57,937 nt of DNA from positions 1 to 57,937 of the forward strand of contig NZ_JAELTO010000012.1 in the NCBI RefSeq assembly GCF_016428875.1, in the 5' to 3' direction. A program made the translations under genes and the position numbers. The DNA is from Xylophilus sp. ASV27 (GTDB lineage Bacteria > Pseudomonadota > Gammaproteobacteria > Burkholderiales > Burkholderiaceae_C). Positions 26,518 through 36,075 of the stretch are shown piece by piece (position 1 is the stretch's first letter; every line of letters begins with the position of its first letter). The notes under the pieces were generated by a model. The model was not told the DNA's origin. It searched no databases and saw only the letters and a program-made list of their open reading frames with translations.

Positions 26518-27195
26518 ATGGCAAGCAAGAAGAAACTCAGTGTCGATGCGGCTGCGCAGTGGCAGCAGTTGCAGCGGCAGTTCCGCAATCTCGATCCCAA
26601 GGACCCCTCGCTCTGGCCCGGCCTGCCGCGCGCTTTGCTGTGCATTGCGCTGGGGGCGCTCGTGCTCGGCGCCCTCTGGTTCTTCTGGCTCGGCGACTAC
26701 CAGACCGAACTCGAGGCCGAGACCGCCAAGGAGCAGGCCTTGCGCCAGGACTACCAGGCGAAGCTGGCCAAGGCGGTCAGCCTGGAGGCGCTCAAGCGCC
26801 AGCGCGAGCAGGTTCAGCAGTACGTGCAGCAGTTGGAGAAGCAGTTGCCCAGCAAGGCCGAGATGGCGGCGCTGTTGTCCGACATCAACCAGGCCGGCCT
26901 GGGGCGCAGCCTGCAGTTCGAGCTGTTCCGGCCCAGCGACGTGCGGGTACGCGAGTACTACGCGGAGCTGCCGATCTCGGTGCGCGTCACCGGGCGCTAC
27001 CACGACATGGGCGCCTTCGCCTCGGACATCGCGCACCTGTCGCGCATCGTCACGCTCAACAACCTGTCCATTGCGCCGGGCAAGGACGGTGCGCTGGTCA
27101 TGGACGTCACGGCGCGCACCTTCCGCTATCTGGACAACGAAGAGATCGAAGCCCAGCGCAAGGTCACTGCCGCCCAGGCAAAGGCGGCCAAATGA
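26518..27195 (+). CDS. pilO: Type IV pilus inner-membrane protein PilO
   Basis: Partner of PilN, 225 residues. A cytoplasmic N-terminus of about 40 residues precedes one membrane segment (LLCIALGALVLGALWFFWLG). A coiled-coil (ELEAETAKEQALRQDYQAKL) and a ferredoxin-like periplasmic domain follow (YYAELPISVRVTGRYHDMG). ATG at 26518, eight bases after the pilN stop. The stop overlaps pilP (ATGA). Confidence 0.94.
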   Translation: MASKKKLSVDAAAQWQQLQRQFRNLDPKDPSLWPGLPRALLCIALGALVLGALWFFWLGDYQTELEAETAKEQALRQDYQAKLAKAVSLEALKRQREQVQQYVQQLEKQLPSKAEMAALLSDINQAGLGRSLQFELFRPSDVRVREYYAELPISVRVTGRYHDMGAFASDIAHLSRIVTLNNLSIAPGKDGALVMDVTARTFRYLDNEEIEAQRKVTAAQAKAAK

Positions 27196-27734
27196 AGGCG
27201 CCCCTGTGGATGGTCGCCGTGCTCTGCGCCGGGCTTCTTGCCGGCTGTGGAAGCTCCGAGGACGATGACCTGCGCGCGTGGATGGCCGAACAGAAGGCCC
27301 AGACCCGTCCGAAGATCACGCCCCTGGCCGAGCCCAAGCAGTTCGTGCCCGAGGACTACACGCAGCAGGCTGCGGTGGAGCCCTTCAATCCGGAGAAGCT
27401 GACGCAGGCACTGCGCCGCGAAACGTCGCACAGCGCCACCAACGAAGCGCTCATCGCGCGCGAGCTCTCACGCCGCAAGGAGCCGCTGGAGGCCTTCCCG
27501 CTCGACTCCATGGCCATGGTGGGTAGCATGGTCAAGTCGGGTCAGCATGTAGCGCTGGTGCGTGCCAACAACCTGCTCTACCAGGTCCGCATAGGCGAAT
27601 ACCTGGGGCAGAACTTTGGCCGGGTGCAGAAGATTACCGAGACCGAAATGACGCTGCGAGAGATCGTGCCCGACGCCATGGGCGACTGGATGGAGCGCAC
27701 GACGAGCTTGCAGTTGCAGGAAAAAGCCAAATGA
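27192..27734 (+). CDS. pilP: Type IV pilus lipoprotein PilP
   Basis: An inner-membrane lipoprotein of 180 residues with lipobox LLAGC at the end of a short signal peptide, a flexible region, and a C-terminal beta domain (VRANNLLYQVRIGEYLGQNFG) that contacts the PilQ secretin. It links PilNO to the outer-membrane pore. The stop overlaps the pilQ ATG. Confidence 0.95.
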   Translation: MKAPLWMVAVLCAGLLAGCGSSEDDDLRAWMAEQKAQTRPKITPLAEPKQFVPEDYTQQAAVEPFNPEKLTQALRRETSHSATNEALIARELSRRKEPLEAFPLDSMAMVGSMVKSGQHVALVRANNLLYQVRIGEYLGQNFGRVQKITETEMTLREIVPDAMGDWMERTTSLQLQEKAK

Positions 27735-29914
27735 TGAACATCTTGAACAAACGCCTGCAGCGGGTCTGGCTTGGTGGACTCACGCTGGCGGCAGTCCTGC
27801 TGCTCCTGCCTTGCGCGGCACAGGCGCAGGGCGCCATCGAATCGATCTCGGGCTCGACCCAGGGCGGAGCGGACGTGCTGCGCATCGACTTCAGGGAGCC
27901 CCTGCCGGCGGTGCCTACAGGTTTTGCCACCCAGTCCCCCGCGCGCATCGCGCTCGATTTTCCCGGGGTCACCAACGGCCTCGGGCGCTCGTCGGTGGAA
28001 TTGAATCAGGGCAATCTGCGTTCGGCCATGGTGGTGGAGGCGGGCGACCGCACCCGTGTCGTGCTCAACCTCAAGGCGGCCACTACCTACAGCAGCCAGA
28101 TCCTGGGCCGCTCGCTGCTGGTGACGCTCGCGCCCGTGGCCGGCGCGGCCTCTGCCGTGTCCACCGCGCCGGTGTTCGCCGAGCCGGGCGCGAGCGATGC
28201 CGCGCCCCTGCGCGACATCGATTTCCGGCGTGCCGACGATGCCGCGGGCCGTGTCGTGGTGTCGCTGCCGAGCAGCCAGGTCGGCGTCGACCTGCGCCAG
28301 CAGGGGGGTGCGCTGGTCGTGGACTTCCTCAAGTCGTCCCTGCCCGAAGGCTTGCGGCGCAGGCTCGATGTGGCCGACTTCGGCACTCCGGTGCAGACCG
28401 TCTCCGCCACCCAGGTCGGCGACCGCGTGCGCATGACCATCCAGCCCCGCGGCGAGTGGGAGCACAGCGCCTACCAGAGCGACAGCCAGTTCGTCGTCGA
28501 GGTCCGGCCGAAGAAGACCGAACTCAACAGGCTGTCGCAAGGCCCCGGATACACCGGCGAGAAGCTCTCGCTGAACTTCCAGAGCATCGAGGTGCGTTCG
28601 CTGCTGCAGGTCATCGCCGACTTCACCAACTTCAACATCGTCACCTCCGACACCGTCAACGGCACGCTCACCCTGCGCCTGAAGGACGTGCCCTGGGACC
28701 AGGCGCTGCAGATCATCATGGAGGCCAAGGGGCTGGGCATGCGCAAGAACGGCACCGTGCTGTGGATCGCGCCCAAGGACGAGATCGATGCGCGTGCCAA
28801 GAAAGACCTCGAGGCCGAACTGGCGATCCAGAAGCTCGAGCCGCTGCGCACACAGGCCTTCCAATTGAACTACGCCAAGTCCGTGGAAGTGGTGCGGCAA
28901 CTGCTGGGCGTCATGGTCGGCGTCCCGGGCGTGGGAATGGGCATGGGCATCGGCGGCGCATCCGCCAACAATGCACGCTTCCTGACCGAGCGCGGCAGCG
29001 CCATCGCCGAAGTGCGGACCAACCAGTTGTTCGTGACCGACACCGCCGCCAAGCTGACCGAGGTGCAGGACCTGATCACGCGCCTGGACCGCCCGGTGCG
29101 CCAGGTGCTGATCGAGGCGCGCATCGTGGAGGCTTCCGACACCTTCAGCCGCTCGCTGGGCGTCAAGCTCGGCGGCGGCGACCTGCGCGCGCAGAACGGC
29201 GGCCAGGGCGGCTACCGGATCAGCGGCAACAACCGCATCGCTTTGGGGACCAACTATCCCAATGCGGTGGCGTCCAGCGGCGCGGGCGGCCAGGTGGATA
29301 CCACCAGCACCTTCATCAACCTGCCGGCGAAACCGGGAAGCTCGGGCGCGGACGTGGCTACGTTCGCGGTATCCATCTTCAATGCGGCGGCCAACCGCTT
29401 CCTGACCCTGGAGCTCTCCGCGCTCGAGTCCGACGGCAAGGGCAAGGTGGTGTCCAGCCCGCGTGTGGTCACGGCCGACCAGACCAAGGCGCTGATCGAA
29501 CAGGGCACCGAGTATCCCTACCAGCAGAACGCCGGCGGCATCACGGGGGGCACCTCCATCGCCTTCCGCAAGGCCACGCTGAAGCTGGAAGTGACGCCGC
29601 AGATCACGCCTGAGGGCAACATCATCCTGGACCTGGACGTCAACAAGGACTCGCGCGGCGAGACCACCATCAACGGCATCGCCATCGACACCAAGCACGT
29701 CAAGACGCAGGTGCTGGTCGAAAATGGCGGCACGGTCGTGATCGGCGGCATCTTCACGCTGGAGGAAAGCAACAGCGAGGACAAGGTGCCCCTGCTGGGC
29801 GACATACCATTGGCCGGCAACCTGTTCAAGACGCGCACGCGCATCTCGAACAAGAAGGAATTGCTGATGTTCATCACGCCCAAGATGATCGCCGACCGCA
29901 TGGCCGAGCGTTGA
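27731..29914 (+). CDS. pilQ: Type IV pilus secretin PilQ
   Basis: Outer-membrane secretin through which the pilus passes. It has 727 residues: a signal peptide ending near AQAQG, AMIN domains in the first third that bind peptidoglycan, an STN/N0 domain (LSLNFQSIEVRSLLQVIAD), secretin N domains, and the conserved secretin barrel. Barrel marks include VRQVLIEARIVEA and LLGDIPLAGNLFKTR, with VGGIF-type residues at VVIGGIFTLEES. A Gly/Met-rich loop (GVPGVGMGMGIGGASANNA) sits near residues 395-415. Last of the pil run. Confidence 0.96.
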   Translation: MMNILNKRLQRVWLGGLTLAAVLLLLPCAAQAQGAIESISGSTQGGADVLRIDFREPLPAVPTGFATQSPARIALDFPGVTNGLGRSSVELNQGNLRSAMVVEAGDRTRVVLNLKAATTYSSQILGRSLLVTLAPVAGAASAVSTAPVFAEPGASDAAPLRDIDFRRADDAAGRVVVSLPSSQVGVDLRQQGGALVVDFLKSSLPEGLRRRLDVADFGTPVQTVSATQVGDRVRMTIQPRGEWEHSAYQSDSQFVVEVRPKKTELNRLSQGPGYTGEKLSLNFQSIEVRSLLQVIADFTNFNIVTSDTVNGTLTLRLKDVPWDQALQIIMEAKGLGMRKNGTVLWIAPKDEIDARAKKDLEAELAIQKLEPLRTQAFQLNYAKSVEVVRQLLGVMVGVPGVGMGMGIGGASANNARFLTERGSAIAEVRTNQLFVTDTAAKLTEVQDLITRLDRPVRQVLIEARIVEASDTFSRSLGVKLGGGDLRAQNGGQGGYRISGNNRIALGTNYPNAVASSGAGGQVDTTSTFINLPAKPGSSGADVATFAVSIFNAAANRFLTLELSALESDGKGKVVSSPRVVTADQTKALIEQGTEYPYQQNAGGITGGTSIAFRKATLKLEVTPQITPEGNIILDLDVNKDSRGETTINGIAIDTKHVKTQVLVENGGTVVIGGIFTLEESNSEDKVPLLGDIPLAGNLFKTRTRISNKKELLMFITPKMIADRMAER

Positions 29915-29961
29915 GCCTTGGCCGACCAATTTTCAAGCTGGCAACTAGACGTCGAGGGAAT

Positions 29962-31812
29962 ATGAAAAGTCTGAATCTCGTGGCATGGGGTAAACGCCTG
30001 CCGGCATTGTTCATGGCAGCCACGCTGGCGGCCTGCGGCGGTGGCGGTGGCGACAGCGGAGGGCCGTTTGGCGGTACGCCCACCAAAACCGCGGCCAAGA
30101 TCGACATGTCGGCGACCGCCGATTCGGTGGCCTCCGCTACCGGCGACAACGCGATCACCGTGACGGCCGTCGTCAAGGACGCGTCCAACAGCGCGCTGGC
30201 GTCCTACGCGGTGAGCTTTTCCGCCAGTTCCGGCGTTCTGCAGAGCGCGCCGGCCACCACGGACGCATCGGGCCAGGCCACCGTCAAGCTGAGCGCGGGG
30301 GCAGACCGCTCCAATCGCACCATCGTGGTCAGAGCCACAGCGGGCTCCGTCACCAGCACCCTGAGCGTGCCGGTGGTGGGCACCAAGATCACGCTGGCCG
30401 GCAGCACGTCGCTGCTGATGTCAGCCGGCGCCACCACCTTCACGGCCAAGGCAGTGGATTCGTCGGGTGCCGCGATTCCTGGGGCGACGCTGAACTTCCA
30501 GTCCACGCTGGGCAACACCCTGAGCAACAGCACGGCCACGACCGATGCCTCCGGCTTCGCGCAGGTGAGCTATACCCCGGTCAAGGCCGGGCTCGACACC
30601 CTGTCCGTGACCGGGCTGGGCACCTCTGCGCAGCAGCAGGTGTCCATCAGCGGGCAGGCCTTCGCCTTTGTCGCGCCGGCCACCGGCAGTTCGCTGCCCA
30701 CGAATTCGGCGCAGACGATCACGGTCCAGCTCAAGGAGGGCGTCGCCGGAATCGCGGGCCAGACCGTGTCGTTCGCGACCACGCGCGGCGTGGTGTATGC
30801 CTCCACGGCGGTGACCGATGCTTCCGGCCTGGCGTCCACCACGCTGAGTTCCACCACGGCCGGCCCGGCGACCCTGACGGCGACCACGGCCAATGGCGCG
30901 TCCGCAACCCAGTCCATCGAGTTCGTCGCCACGGTGCCGGCGACCCTGGCGTTGCAGGCGAATCCCAGTGCCGTGGTACCCAACACGACGGGCGGCAGCA
31001 CGAGTCGCTCGACGCTGACGGCCGTGGTAAGTGACCTCAATGGCAACCCGGTCAAGGGTGCCACGGTGAACTTCTCCGCGGCAGACCCCAGTGGCGGCTC
31101 GATCTCGCCGGCAACGGCGGTCACGGACGCCAACGGCCAGGCGCAGTCCAGCTTCATCGCGGGCAGCGTCTCGACGGCCACCAATGGCGTCGTGGTGACC
31201 GCAACGGTTGCGTCGAACACGTCCATCTCCGGCACGGCGAGGGTGACGGTCAACGGCCGTGCGTTGTTCATCACCGTGGCGACCGGCAATCAGATCGAGG
31301 TGCCCAACACCACGACCTACAGCAAGCCTTTCAGCGTCTACGTCACCGACTCCAACGGTGCGGCCATTGCATCGCAGCCCGTGGTGCTCTCGGTGTATGC
31401 CAACCTCTATCGCAAGGGCGTGTACGTGGCGGGGGCGTCCAGTTGGGTCTCCAAGGTGTCGGCCACCTGCGCCAACGAGGATGCGAATCAGAACGGCATT
31501 CTGGATCCGAATGAAGACATCAATGGCGATGGACGCCTGACCCCGGGCGGTGTCGCCCTGGTCAGCACGACCACCGTGACCACCAATGCCACCGGCGCCG
31601 CCAGCTTCAGCGTGCTCTACGGCAAGCAGTACGCCAACTGGACGACCGCAACGGTCAAGGCCAGCGCGACGGTGGCGGGCACCGAGTCCACGTCGGTCTA
31701 TGGTCCCTTCACGCTGCCGGTGCTGGCCGATGACGTGTCGGACCTGAAGGTTGCGCCGCCGGGGGTCATCAGCCCGTTCGGCCAATCCTCTTCCTGCACC
31801 AACGCCTTGTGA
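29962..31812 (+). CDS. Lipoprotein with repeated bacterial Ig-like (Big_1) domains
   Basis: A 616-residue predicted surface or envelope lipoprotein. The signal peptide ends in lipobox LAAC followed by a Gly-rich linker. Tandem Ig-like modules of about 95 residues are marked by a recurrent strand motif: TTDASGQATV, TTDASGFAQV, VTDASGLAST, VTDANGQAQS and TTNATGAASF. The last module contains an Asp/Asn-rich insert with two overlapping calcium-loop-like runs (DANQNGILDPNE and DINGDGRLTPGG) next to a Cys; a second Cys is at the C-terminus. The ATG at 29962 follows a GAGGGAATAT. It sits between pilQ and aroK, and its stop overlaps the aroK start. An adhesion or pilus-associated role is inference. 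Confidence 0.85.
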   Translation: MKSLNLVAWGKRLPALFMAATLAACGGGGGDSGGPFGGTPTKTAAKIDMSATADSVASATGDNAITVTAVVKDASNSALASYAVSFSASSGVLQSAPATTDASGQATVKLSAGADRSNRTIVVRATAGSVTSTLSVPVVGTKITLAGSTSLLMSAGATTFTAKAVDSSGAAIPGATLNFQSTLGNTLSNSTATTDASGFAQVSYTPVKAGLDTLSVTGLGTSAQQQVSISGQAFAFVAPATGSSLPTNSAQTITVQLKEGVAGIAGQTVSFATTRGVVYASTAVTDASGLASTTLSSTTAGPATLTATTANGASATQSIEFVATVPATLALQANPSAVVPNTTGGSTSRSTLTAVVSDLNGNPVKGATVNFSAADPSGGSISPATAVTDANGQAQSSFIAGSVSTATNGVVVTATVASNTSISGTARVTVNGRALFITVATGNQIEVPNTTTYSKPFSVYVTDSNGAAIASQPVVLSVYANLYRKGVYVAGASSWVSKVSATCANEDANQNGILDPNEDINGDGRLTPGGVALVSTTTVTTNATGAASFSVLYGKQYANWTTATVKASATVAGTESTSVYGPFTLPVLADDVSDLKVAPPGVISPFGQSSSCTNAL

Positions 31813-32363
31813 CCCAGGTGGTGCTGGTCGGCTTGCCCGGGTCGGGCAAGTCCACCATCGGCCGTCTGCTCGCACGGCGGCTGAAGCTGCCGTTCGCGGA
31901 TTCGGACCATGTGATCGAGGAGCGGATCGGCGGCAGCATCCGCGAGTTCTTCGAGCGCGAGGGCGAGCCGGCCTTCCGCGACGTCGAGGCGGCGGTGCTG
32001 CAGCAACTGGCGCAGGACCACCAGGGCGTGCTGGCCACCGGGGGCGGCGCCGTGCTGCGCGCCGAGAACCGGGCCTGCCTGCGCCAGGCGGGGCGGGTGG
32101 TGTACCTGCGCTCCCTGCCCGAAGACCTGTACCGCCGCCTGCGCAACGACCGCAACCGGCCGCTGCTGCAGGTCGACGACCAGATGGCGCGCCTGCGCGA
32201 GCTGTTCCAGGTGCGCGATCCGCTGTACCAGGAAGTGGCCCATTTCACGCTCGATACCGGGCGCACCTCGGTCAATGCCCTGCTCTCGACCATCGTCATG
32301 CAACTCGAACTGGCGGGCCATGGCATGGCGCCGCCGCCAGGCGGCGGCAGTGCGCCGTCCTGA
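31809..32363 (+). CDS. aroK: Shikimate kinase
   Basis: Phosphorylates shikimate in the aromatic amino acid pathway. It is 184 residues starting GTG at 31809 inside the previous stop (GTGA). The P-loop is GLPGSGKST, the substrate-binding Asp lies in FADSDHVIE, the family motif GGGAVLR is present, and the lid is RNDRNRPLL. The gene pair aroK-aroB after pilQ is a widely conserved proteobacterial arrangement; here the Ig-repeat gene stands between. Confidence 0.95.
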   Translation: MTQVVLVGLPGSGKSTIGRLLARRLKLPFADSDHVIEERIGGSIREFFEREGEPAFRDVEAAVLQQLAQDHQGVLATGGGAVLRAENRACLRQAGRVVYLRSLPEDLYRRLRNDRNRPLLQVDDQMARLRELFQVRDPLYQEVAHFTLDTGRTSVNALLSTIVMQLELAGHGMAPPPGGGSAPS

Positions 32364-32460
32364 CCGGGCTGCGGTCCGCGGCCGGTCTCCTCTAAACTCC
32401 ACCGCTTCTTCCTCCAAGGGCCGCCTGTCCGAGCGGGATGGCCGTTTGCCCCACTGCCCG

Positions 32461-33609
32461 ATGTCCGCCAGCCCTGCTTGCCTGCCCACCTCCCCGTCCG
32501 GCCGCGTCACGCCTGCCACGGTTCCGATATCGCTCGGCGAACGCAGCTATCCGATCCGCATCGGGCAGGGCCTGCTGGCCGATCCGCAGACCTATGCCGG
32601 CCTGCCGCGCGCGGCCGCCGCGCTGATCGTGACCAACGCCACGGTCGCGCCCCTGTACGAGGCGGGCCTGCGCCAGGCGTTGGCGCCGCACTATGCCAAG
32701 GTGCACACGGTGGTGCTGCCGGACGGCGAGGCGTACAAGGACTGGCCCACGCTCAACCGCATCTTCGACGCGCTGCTGGAGCAGGGCTGCGACCGCAAGA
32801 CGGTGCTGTTCGCGCTGGGCGGCGGCGTGGTGGGCGACATGACCGGCTTCGCCGCGGCCTGCTACATGCGCGGCGTGCCCTTCGTGCAGGTGCCGACCAC
32901 GCTGCTGGCGCAGGTCGACTCCTCGGTCGGCGGCAAGACCGCCATCAACCATCCGCTGGGCAAGAACATGGTGGGCGCCTTCTACCAGCCGCGACTGGTG
33001 GTGTGCGACCTGGACAGCATCGCCACGCTGCCGCCGCGCGAGCTGAGCGCCGGCCTGGCCGAGATCATCAAGTACGGCCCGATCGCCGACATGGCCTTTC
33101 TCGACTGGATCGAGGCCAACGTCGAGGCCCTGCGCGCCGGCGATGCCCAGGCCCTGGCCCACGCGGTGCGGCGCAGTTGCGAGATCAAGGCCGCCGTGGT
33201 GGGCGCGGACGAGCGCGAAGGCGGCCTGCGCGCCATCCTGAATTTCGGCCACACCTTCGGCCACGCGATCGAATCCGGCCTGGGCTACGGCGCCTGGCTG
33301 CATGGCGAGGGCGTGGGCTGCGGCATGGTCATGGCCGCCACGCTGTCGCAGCGCCTGGGCCTGGTGGATGCGGCCTTCGTGGCGCGCCTTGCCGCCATCA
33401 TCGCGCGCGCCGGCCTGCCGGTGGCCGCGCCGCCACTGGACGCCGCCGACAACGCCGGCCGCTGGCTGCAGCTGATGCGCGTGGACAAGAAGGCCGAGGG
33501 CGGCGAGATCCGCTTCGTGCTGATCGACGGCCCCGGCCGCGCGACGGTGCGCGCGGCGCCCGATGCGCTGGTGCGCGAGGTGATCGCCGCCTGCAGCGCT
33601 CGTGCATGA
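32461..33609 (+). CDS. aroB: 3-dehydroquinate synthase
   Basis: Second enzyme of the shikimate pathway, converting DAHP to 3-dehydroquinate with NAD and a divalent metal. It has 382 residues from MSASPACL. The NAD site is [14 protein letters not shown], and [19 protein letters not shown] is a family signature. Metal ligands lie in the Glu of AEIIKYG, in [10 protein letters not shown] and in HGEGVGCG. The start is assigned to the ATG nearest the conserved core; in-frame upstream codons overlap aroK. Confidence 0.95.
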   Translation: MSASPACLPTSPSGRVTPATVPISLGERSYPIRIGQGLLADPQTYAGLPRAAAALIVTNATVAPLYEAGLRQALAPHYAKVHTVVLPDGEAYKDWPTLNRIFDALLEQGCDRKTVLFALGGGVVGDMTGFAAACYMRGVPFVQVPTTLLAQVDSSVGGKTAINHPLGKNMVGAFYQPRLVVCDLDSIATLPPRELSAGLAEIIKYGPIADMAFLDWIEANVEALRAGDAQALAHAVRRSCEIKAAVVGADEREGGLRAILNFGHTFGHAIESGLGYGAWLHGEGVGCGMVMAATLSQRLGLVDAAFVARLAAIIARAGLPVAAPPLDAADNAGRWLQLMRVDKKAEGGEIRFVLIDGPGRATVRAAPDALVREVIAACSARA

Positions 33610-33637
33610 GCAGCCGCGCGGCGCTGCGGCTCGGCTT

Positions 33638-33664
33638 GCTATAAAAATAATAGCTATATGCCGG
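33638..33664 (+). repeat. Degenerate R1 AT-box at the dgt start
   Basis: The sequence ggcttgctataaaaataatagctatatg matches the AT-rich box of repeat R1 but lacks the hairpin part. It contains the bases just upstream of, and including, the dgt initiation codon. Confidence 0.4.
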
Positions 33665-34869
33665 CTAACGACCTGGGCTTCAGCCACTTTTCTTCAAAAT
33701 TCCTGGCCCCGTACGCCTGCGATCCCGCGCGGAGCCGCGGCCGCCGCTTCCCGGAGCTGGCGGCGCCCACGCGCACCGAGTACCAGCGCGACCGCGACCG
33801 CATCGTGCACTCCACCGCGTTCCGGCGGCTGGTCTACAAGACCCAGGTGTTCCTCAACCATGAAGGCGACCTGTTCCGCACGCGGCTCACGCATTCGCTG
33901 GAGGTGGCGCAACTGGGCCGCTCGATCGCGCGCTCGCTGCGGCTCAACGAGGACCTGGTCGAGGCGATCGCGCTGGCGCACGACCTGGGCCACACGCCCT
34001 TCGGCCATGCCGGGCAGGACGAACTGAACGCCTGCATGGCGGAGCACGGCGGCTTCGAGCACAACCTGCAGAGCCTGCGCGTGGTCGACGTGCTGGAGGA
34101 GCGCTACCCGCTCTACGACGGCCTGAACCTGAGCTTCGAGACGCGCGCCGGCATCCTCAAGCACTGCTCGCGCGCCAACGCCGAGCGGCTGGAGCAGGCC
34201 GAGCCCGACGGCGTGGCCCGGCGCTTCCTCGAGCACACGGCGCCCAGCCTGGAGGCGCAACTGTGCAACCTGGCCGACGAGATCGCCTACAACGCGCACG
34301 ACATCGACGACGGCGTGCGCTCCGGCCTGATCACGCTCGAACAGATGCAGGACGTGCCCCTCTTCGACCGCTTCCGGCGCGAGGCCCTGGCCGAACACCC
34401 GCACCTGGCCGAGGGCCGCGGGCCGCGCCGGCTGCTGCACGAGGCGATCCGCCGCATGCTCAGCGCGCAGGTCTATGACGTGATCGACGCCACCGCCGCC
34501 GCGCTGCAGGCCGCCGCGCCCGCCAGCGCCGAGGCCGCGCGCCGGGCCGGGGCGCTGGTGCGCTTTGGCGACGCCATGCGGCAGGAGTCCGGCGTGCTCA
34601 AGCGCTTCCTGTTCCAGAACCTGTACCGCCATCCGCAGGTCATGCAGACCACCGGCCAGGCCCGGCAGGTGGTGCGCGAGCTGTTCGCCGCCTACTGCGC
34701 CGCGCCCGAGGAGATGCGCGGCGGCTTCGGCGCCCGGGCCCGCGCCTGCGCGCCCGGCGGGCCGCACGACAGGCCCGAGCGCGTGGTGGCCGACTACGTC
34801 TCCGGCATGACCGACCGCTTCGCGGTGCGCGAGCACGAGCGGCTCACCGGCCGGCAGATCTTCCCGTGA
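33658..34869 (+). CDS. dgt: Deoxyguanosinetriphosphate triphosphohydrolase-like protein
   Basis: An HD-superfamily dNTP triphosphohydrolase of 403 residues. The metal-binding set is visible: His in TRLTHSLEVAQLGR, HD in ALAHDLGHTPFGHAG and the later Asp in ADEIAYNAHDIDDG. The N-terminus shows YQRDRDRIVHSTAFRRL, typical of this family. The start codon lies at the end of an R1 AT box, with no obvious Shine-Dalgarno sequence. The stop overlaps the MFS gene. Confidence 0.93.
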   Translation: MPANDLGFSHFSSKFLAPYACDPARSRGRRFPELAAPTRTEYQRDRDRIVHSTAFRRLVYKTQVFLNHEGDLFRTRLTHSLEVAQLGRSIARSLRLNEDLVEAIALAHDLGHTPFGHAGQDELNACMAEHGGFEHNLQSLRVVDVLEERYPLYDGLNLSFETRAGILKHCSRANAERLEQAEPDGVARRFLEHTAPSLEAQLCNLADEIAYNAHDIDDGVRSGLITLEQMQDVPLFDRFRREALAEHPHLAEGRGPRRLLHEAIRRMLSAQVYDVIDATAAALQAAAPASAEAARRAGALVRFGDAMRQESGVLKRFLFQNLYRHPQVMQTTGQARQVVRELFAAYCAAPEEMRGGFGARARACAPGGPHDRPERVVADYVSGMTDRFAVREHERLTGRQIFP

Positions 34870-36065
34870 CGGCGCGGCGCGCGCGCCACGCGAGCGGCGT
34901 GGTGATCCTGGCCGGCATCTCCGCCGCGCTGCACGTGGCCAAGCTGCCGCCGGCCATCCCGGCGCTGCAGCAGTCGCTGGGCATCGGCCTGGTGCAGGCG
35001 GGTTTCCTGCTCTCGACCGTGCAGTTCGCGGGCATGGCGCTGGGCATCCTGATCGGGCTGCTGGTGGACGGCGTCGGGCTGCGGCGCAGCCTGCTCGGCG
35101 GGCTGCTGCTGCTCACCCTGGCCAGCGCGGCGGGCGCGCTGGCCACCTCCGCCGGCGCCTTGCTGCTGCTGCGACTGATCGAGGGCCTGGGCTTCATGCT
35201 GGCCGCGCTGCCCGGCCCGAGCCTGCTGCGCCGGCTGGTGGCGCCGCCCCGGCTGCCGGCCGTGCTCGGCTTCTGGGGCGCCTACATGCCCTTTGCCACG
35301 GCGCTGGCGCTGCTGCTCGGGCCGTGGTGGATGGAGGCGCTGGGCTGGCGCGCCTGGTGGCTGCTGCTGGCGGCCGGCACCGCGCTGATGGCGTTCTGGG
35401 TCTGGCGCGCGCTGCCGGCCGACGCCGCGGCCGCGCCCGTGGCGCGGGCCGGGTTTTCGCGCCGGCTGGCGGCCTCCTGGCCGCTCTTGTCGGGGCGGCT
35501 GCGGCGCACGCTGGGCGCCGCCGGCCCCTGGCGCGTGGCGCTGGGCTTCGCCACCTATTCCGGTCCGTGGATCGCGGTGGTCGGCTTCCTGCCCGCGCTC
35601 TATGCCCAGGCCGGTGTGCGGCCCTGGGCGGCGGGCGGGCTCAGCGCGCTGGTGGCGGCGGGCAACATCGTCGGCAACATCGCGGCCGGGCAATGGCTGC
35701 AGCGCGGCGTGGCGCCGCGGCGGCTGCTGTGGGCCGGCTATGCGGCCATGGCGCTGGGCGCCTGCCTGTTCTTCGTGCCCGCCACCGAGGGCCTGCCGGC
35801 GCTGCGCTATGCCGCCGTGCTGGCGTTCTCGCTCTGCGGCGGCGTCGTGCCGGGCACCCTGTTCTCGCAGGCGGTGCGCGTGGCGCCGGGGGAAGACACG
35901 GTCGCCACCACCATCGGCTGGATGCAGCAGTGCTCGTCGTTCGGCCAGTTCGTGCTGCCGCCGCTGGTGGCCTGGGTGGCCAGCGCGGCCGGCGGCTGGC
36001 AATGGACCTGGGTGGTGACCGGCGCCAGCGCCGCGGCCGGCGCGGCGCTGGCGTGGCGCCGGTAA
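34866..36065 (+). CDS. MFS transporter, CynX/NimT-like
   Basis: A major-facilitator inner-membrane transporter of 399 residues with about 12 hydrophobic segments and short loops, starting GTG at 34866 inside the dgt stop. The segments are very Ala/Leu/Gly-rich, for example LLGGLLLLTLASAAGALA. There is a long central loop near residue 190-215. Its substrate is not indicated by sequence or neighbours. Confidence 0.85.
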   Translation: MTARRARHASGVVILAGISAALHVAKLPPAIPALQQSLGIGLVQAGFLLSTVQFAGMALGILIGLLVDGVGLRRSLLGGLLLLTLASAAGALATSAGALLLLRLIEGLGFMLAALPGPSLLRRLVAPPRLPAVLGFWGAYMPFATALALLLGPWWMEALGWRAWWLLLAAGTALMAFWVWRALPADAAAAPVARAGFSRRLAASWPLLSGRLRRTLGAAGPWRVALGFATYSGPWIAVVGFLPALYAQAGVRPWAAGGLSALVAAGNIVGNIAAGQWLQRGVAPRRLLWAGYAAMALGACLFFVPATEGLPALRYAAVLAFSLCGGVVPGTLFSQAVRVAPGEDTVATTIGWMQQCSSFGQFVLPPLVAWVASAAGGWQWTWVVTGASAAAGAALAWRR

Positions 36066-36075
36066 ACTGCGCACC

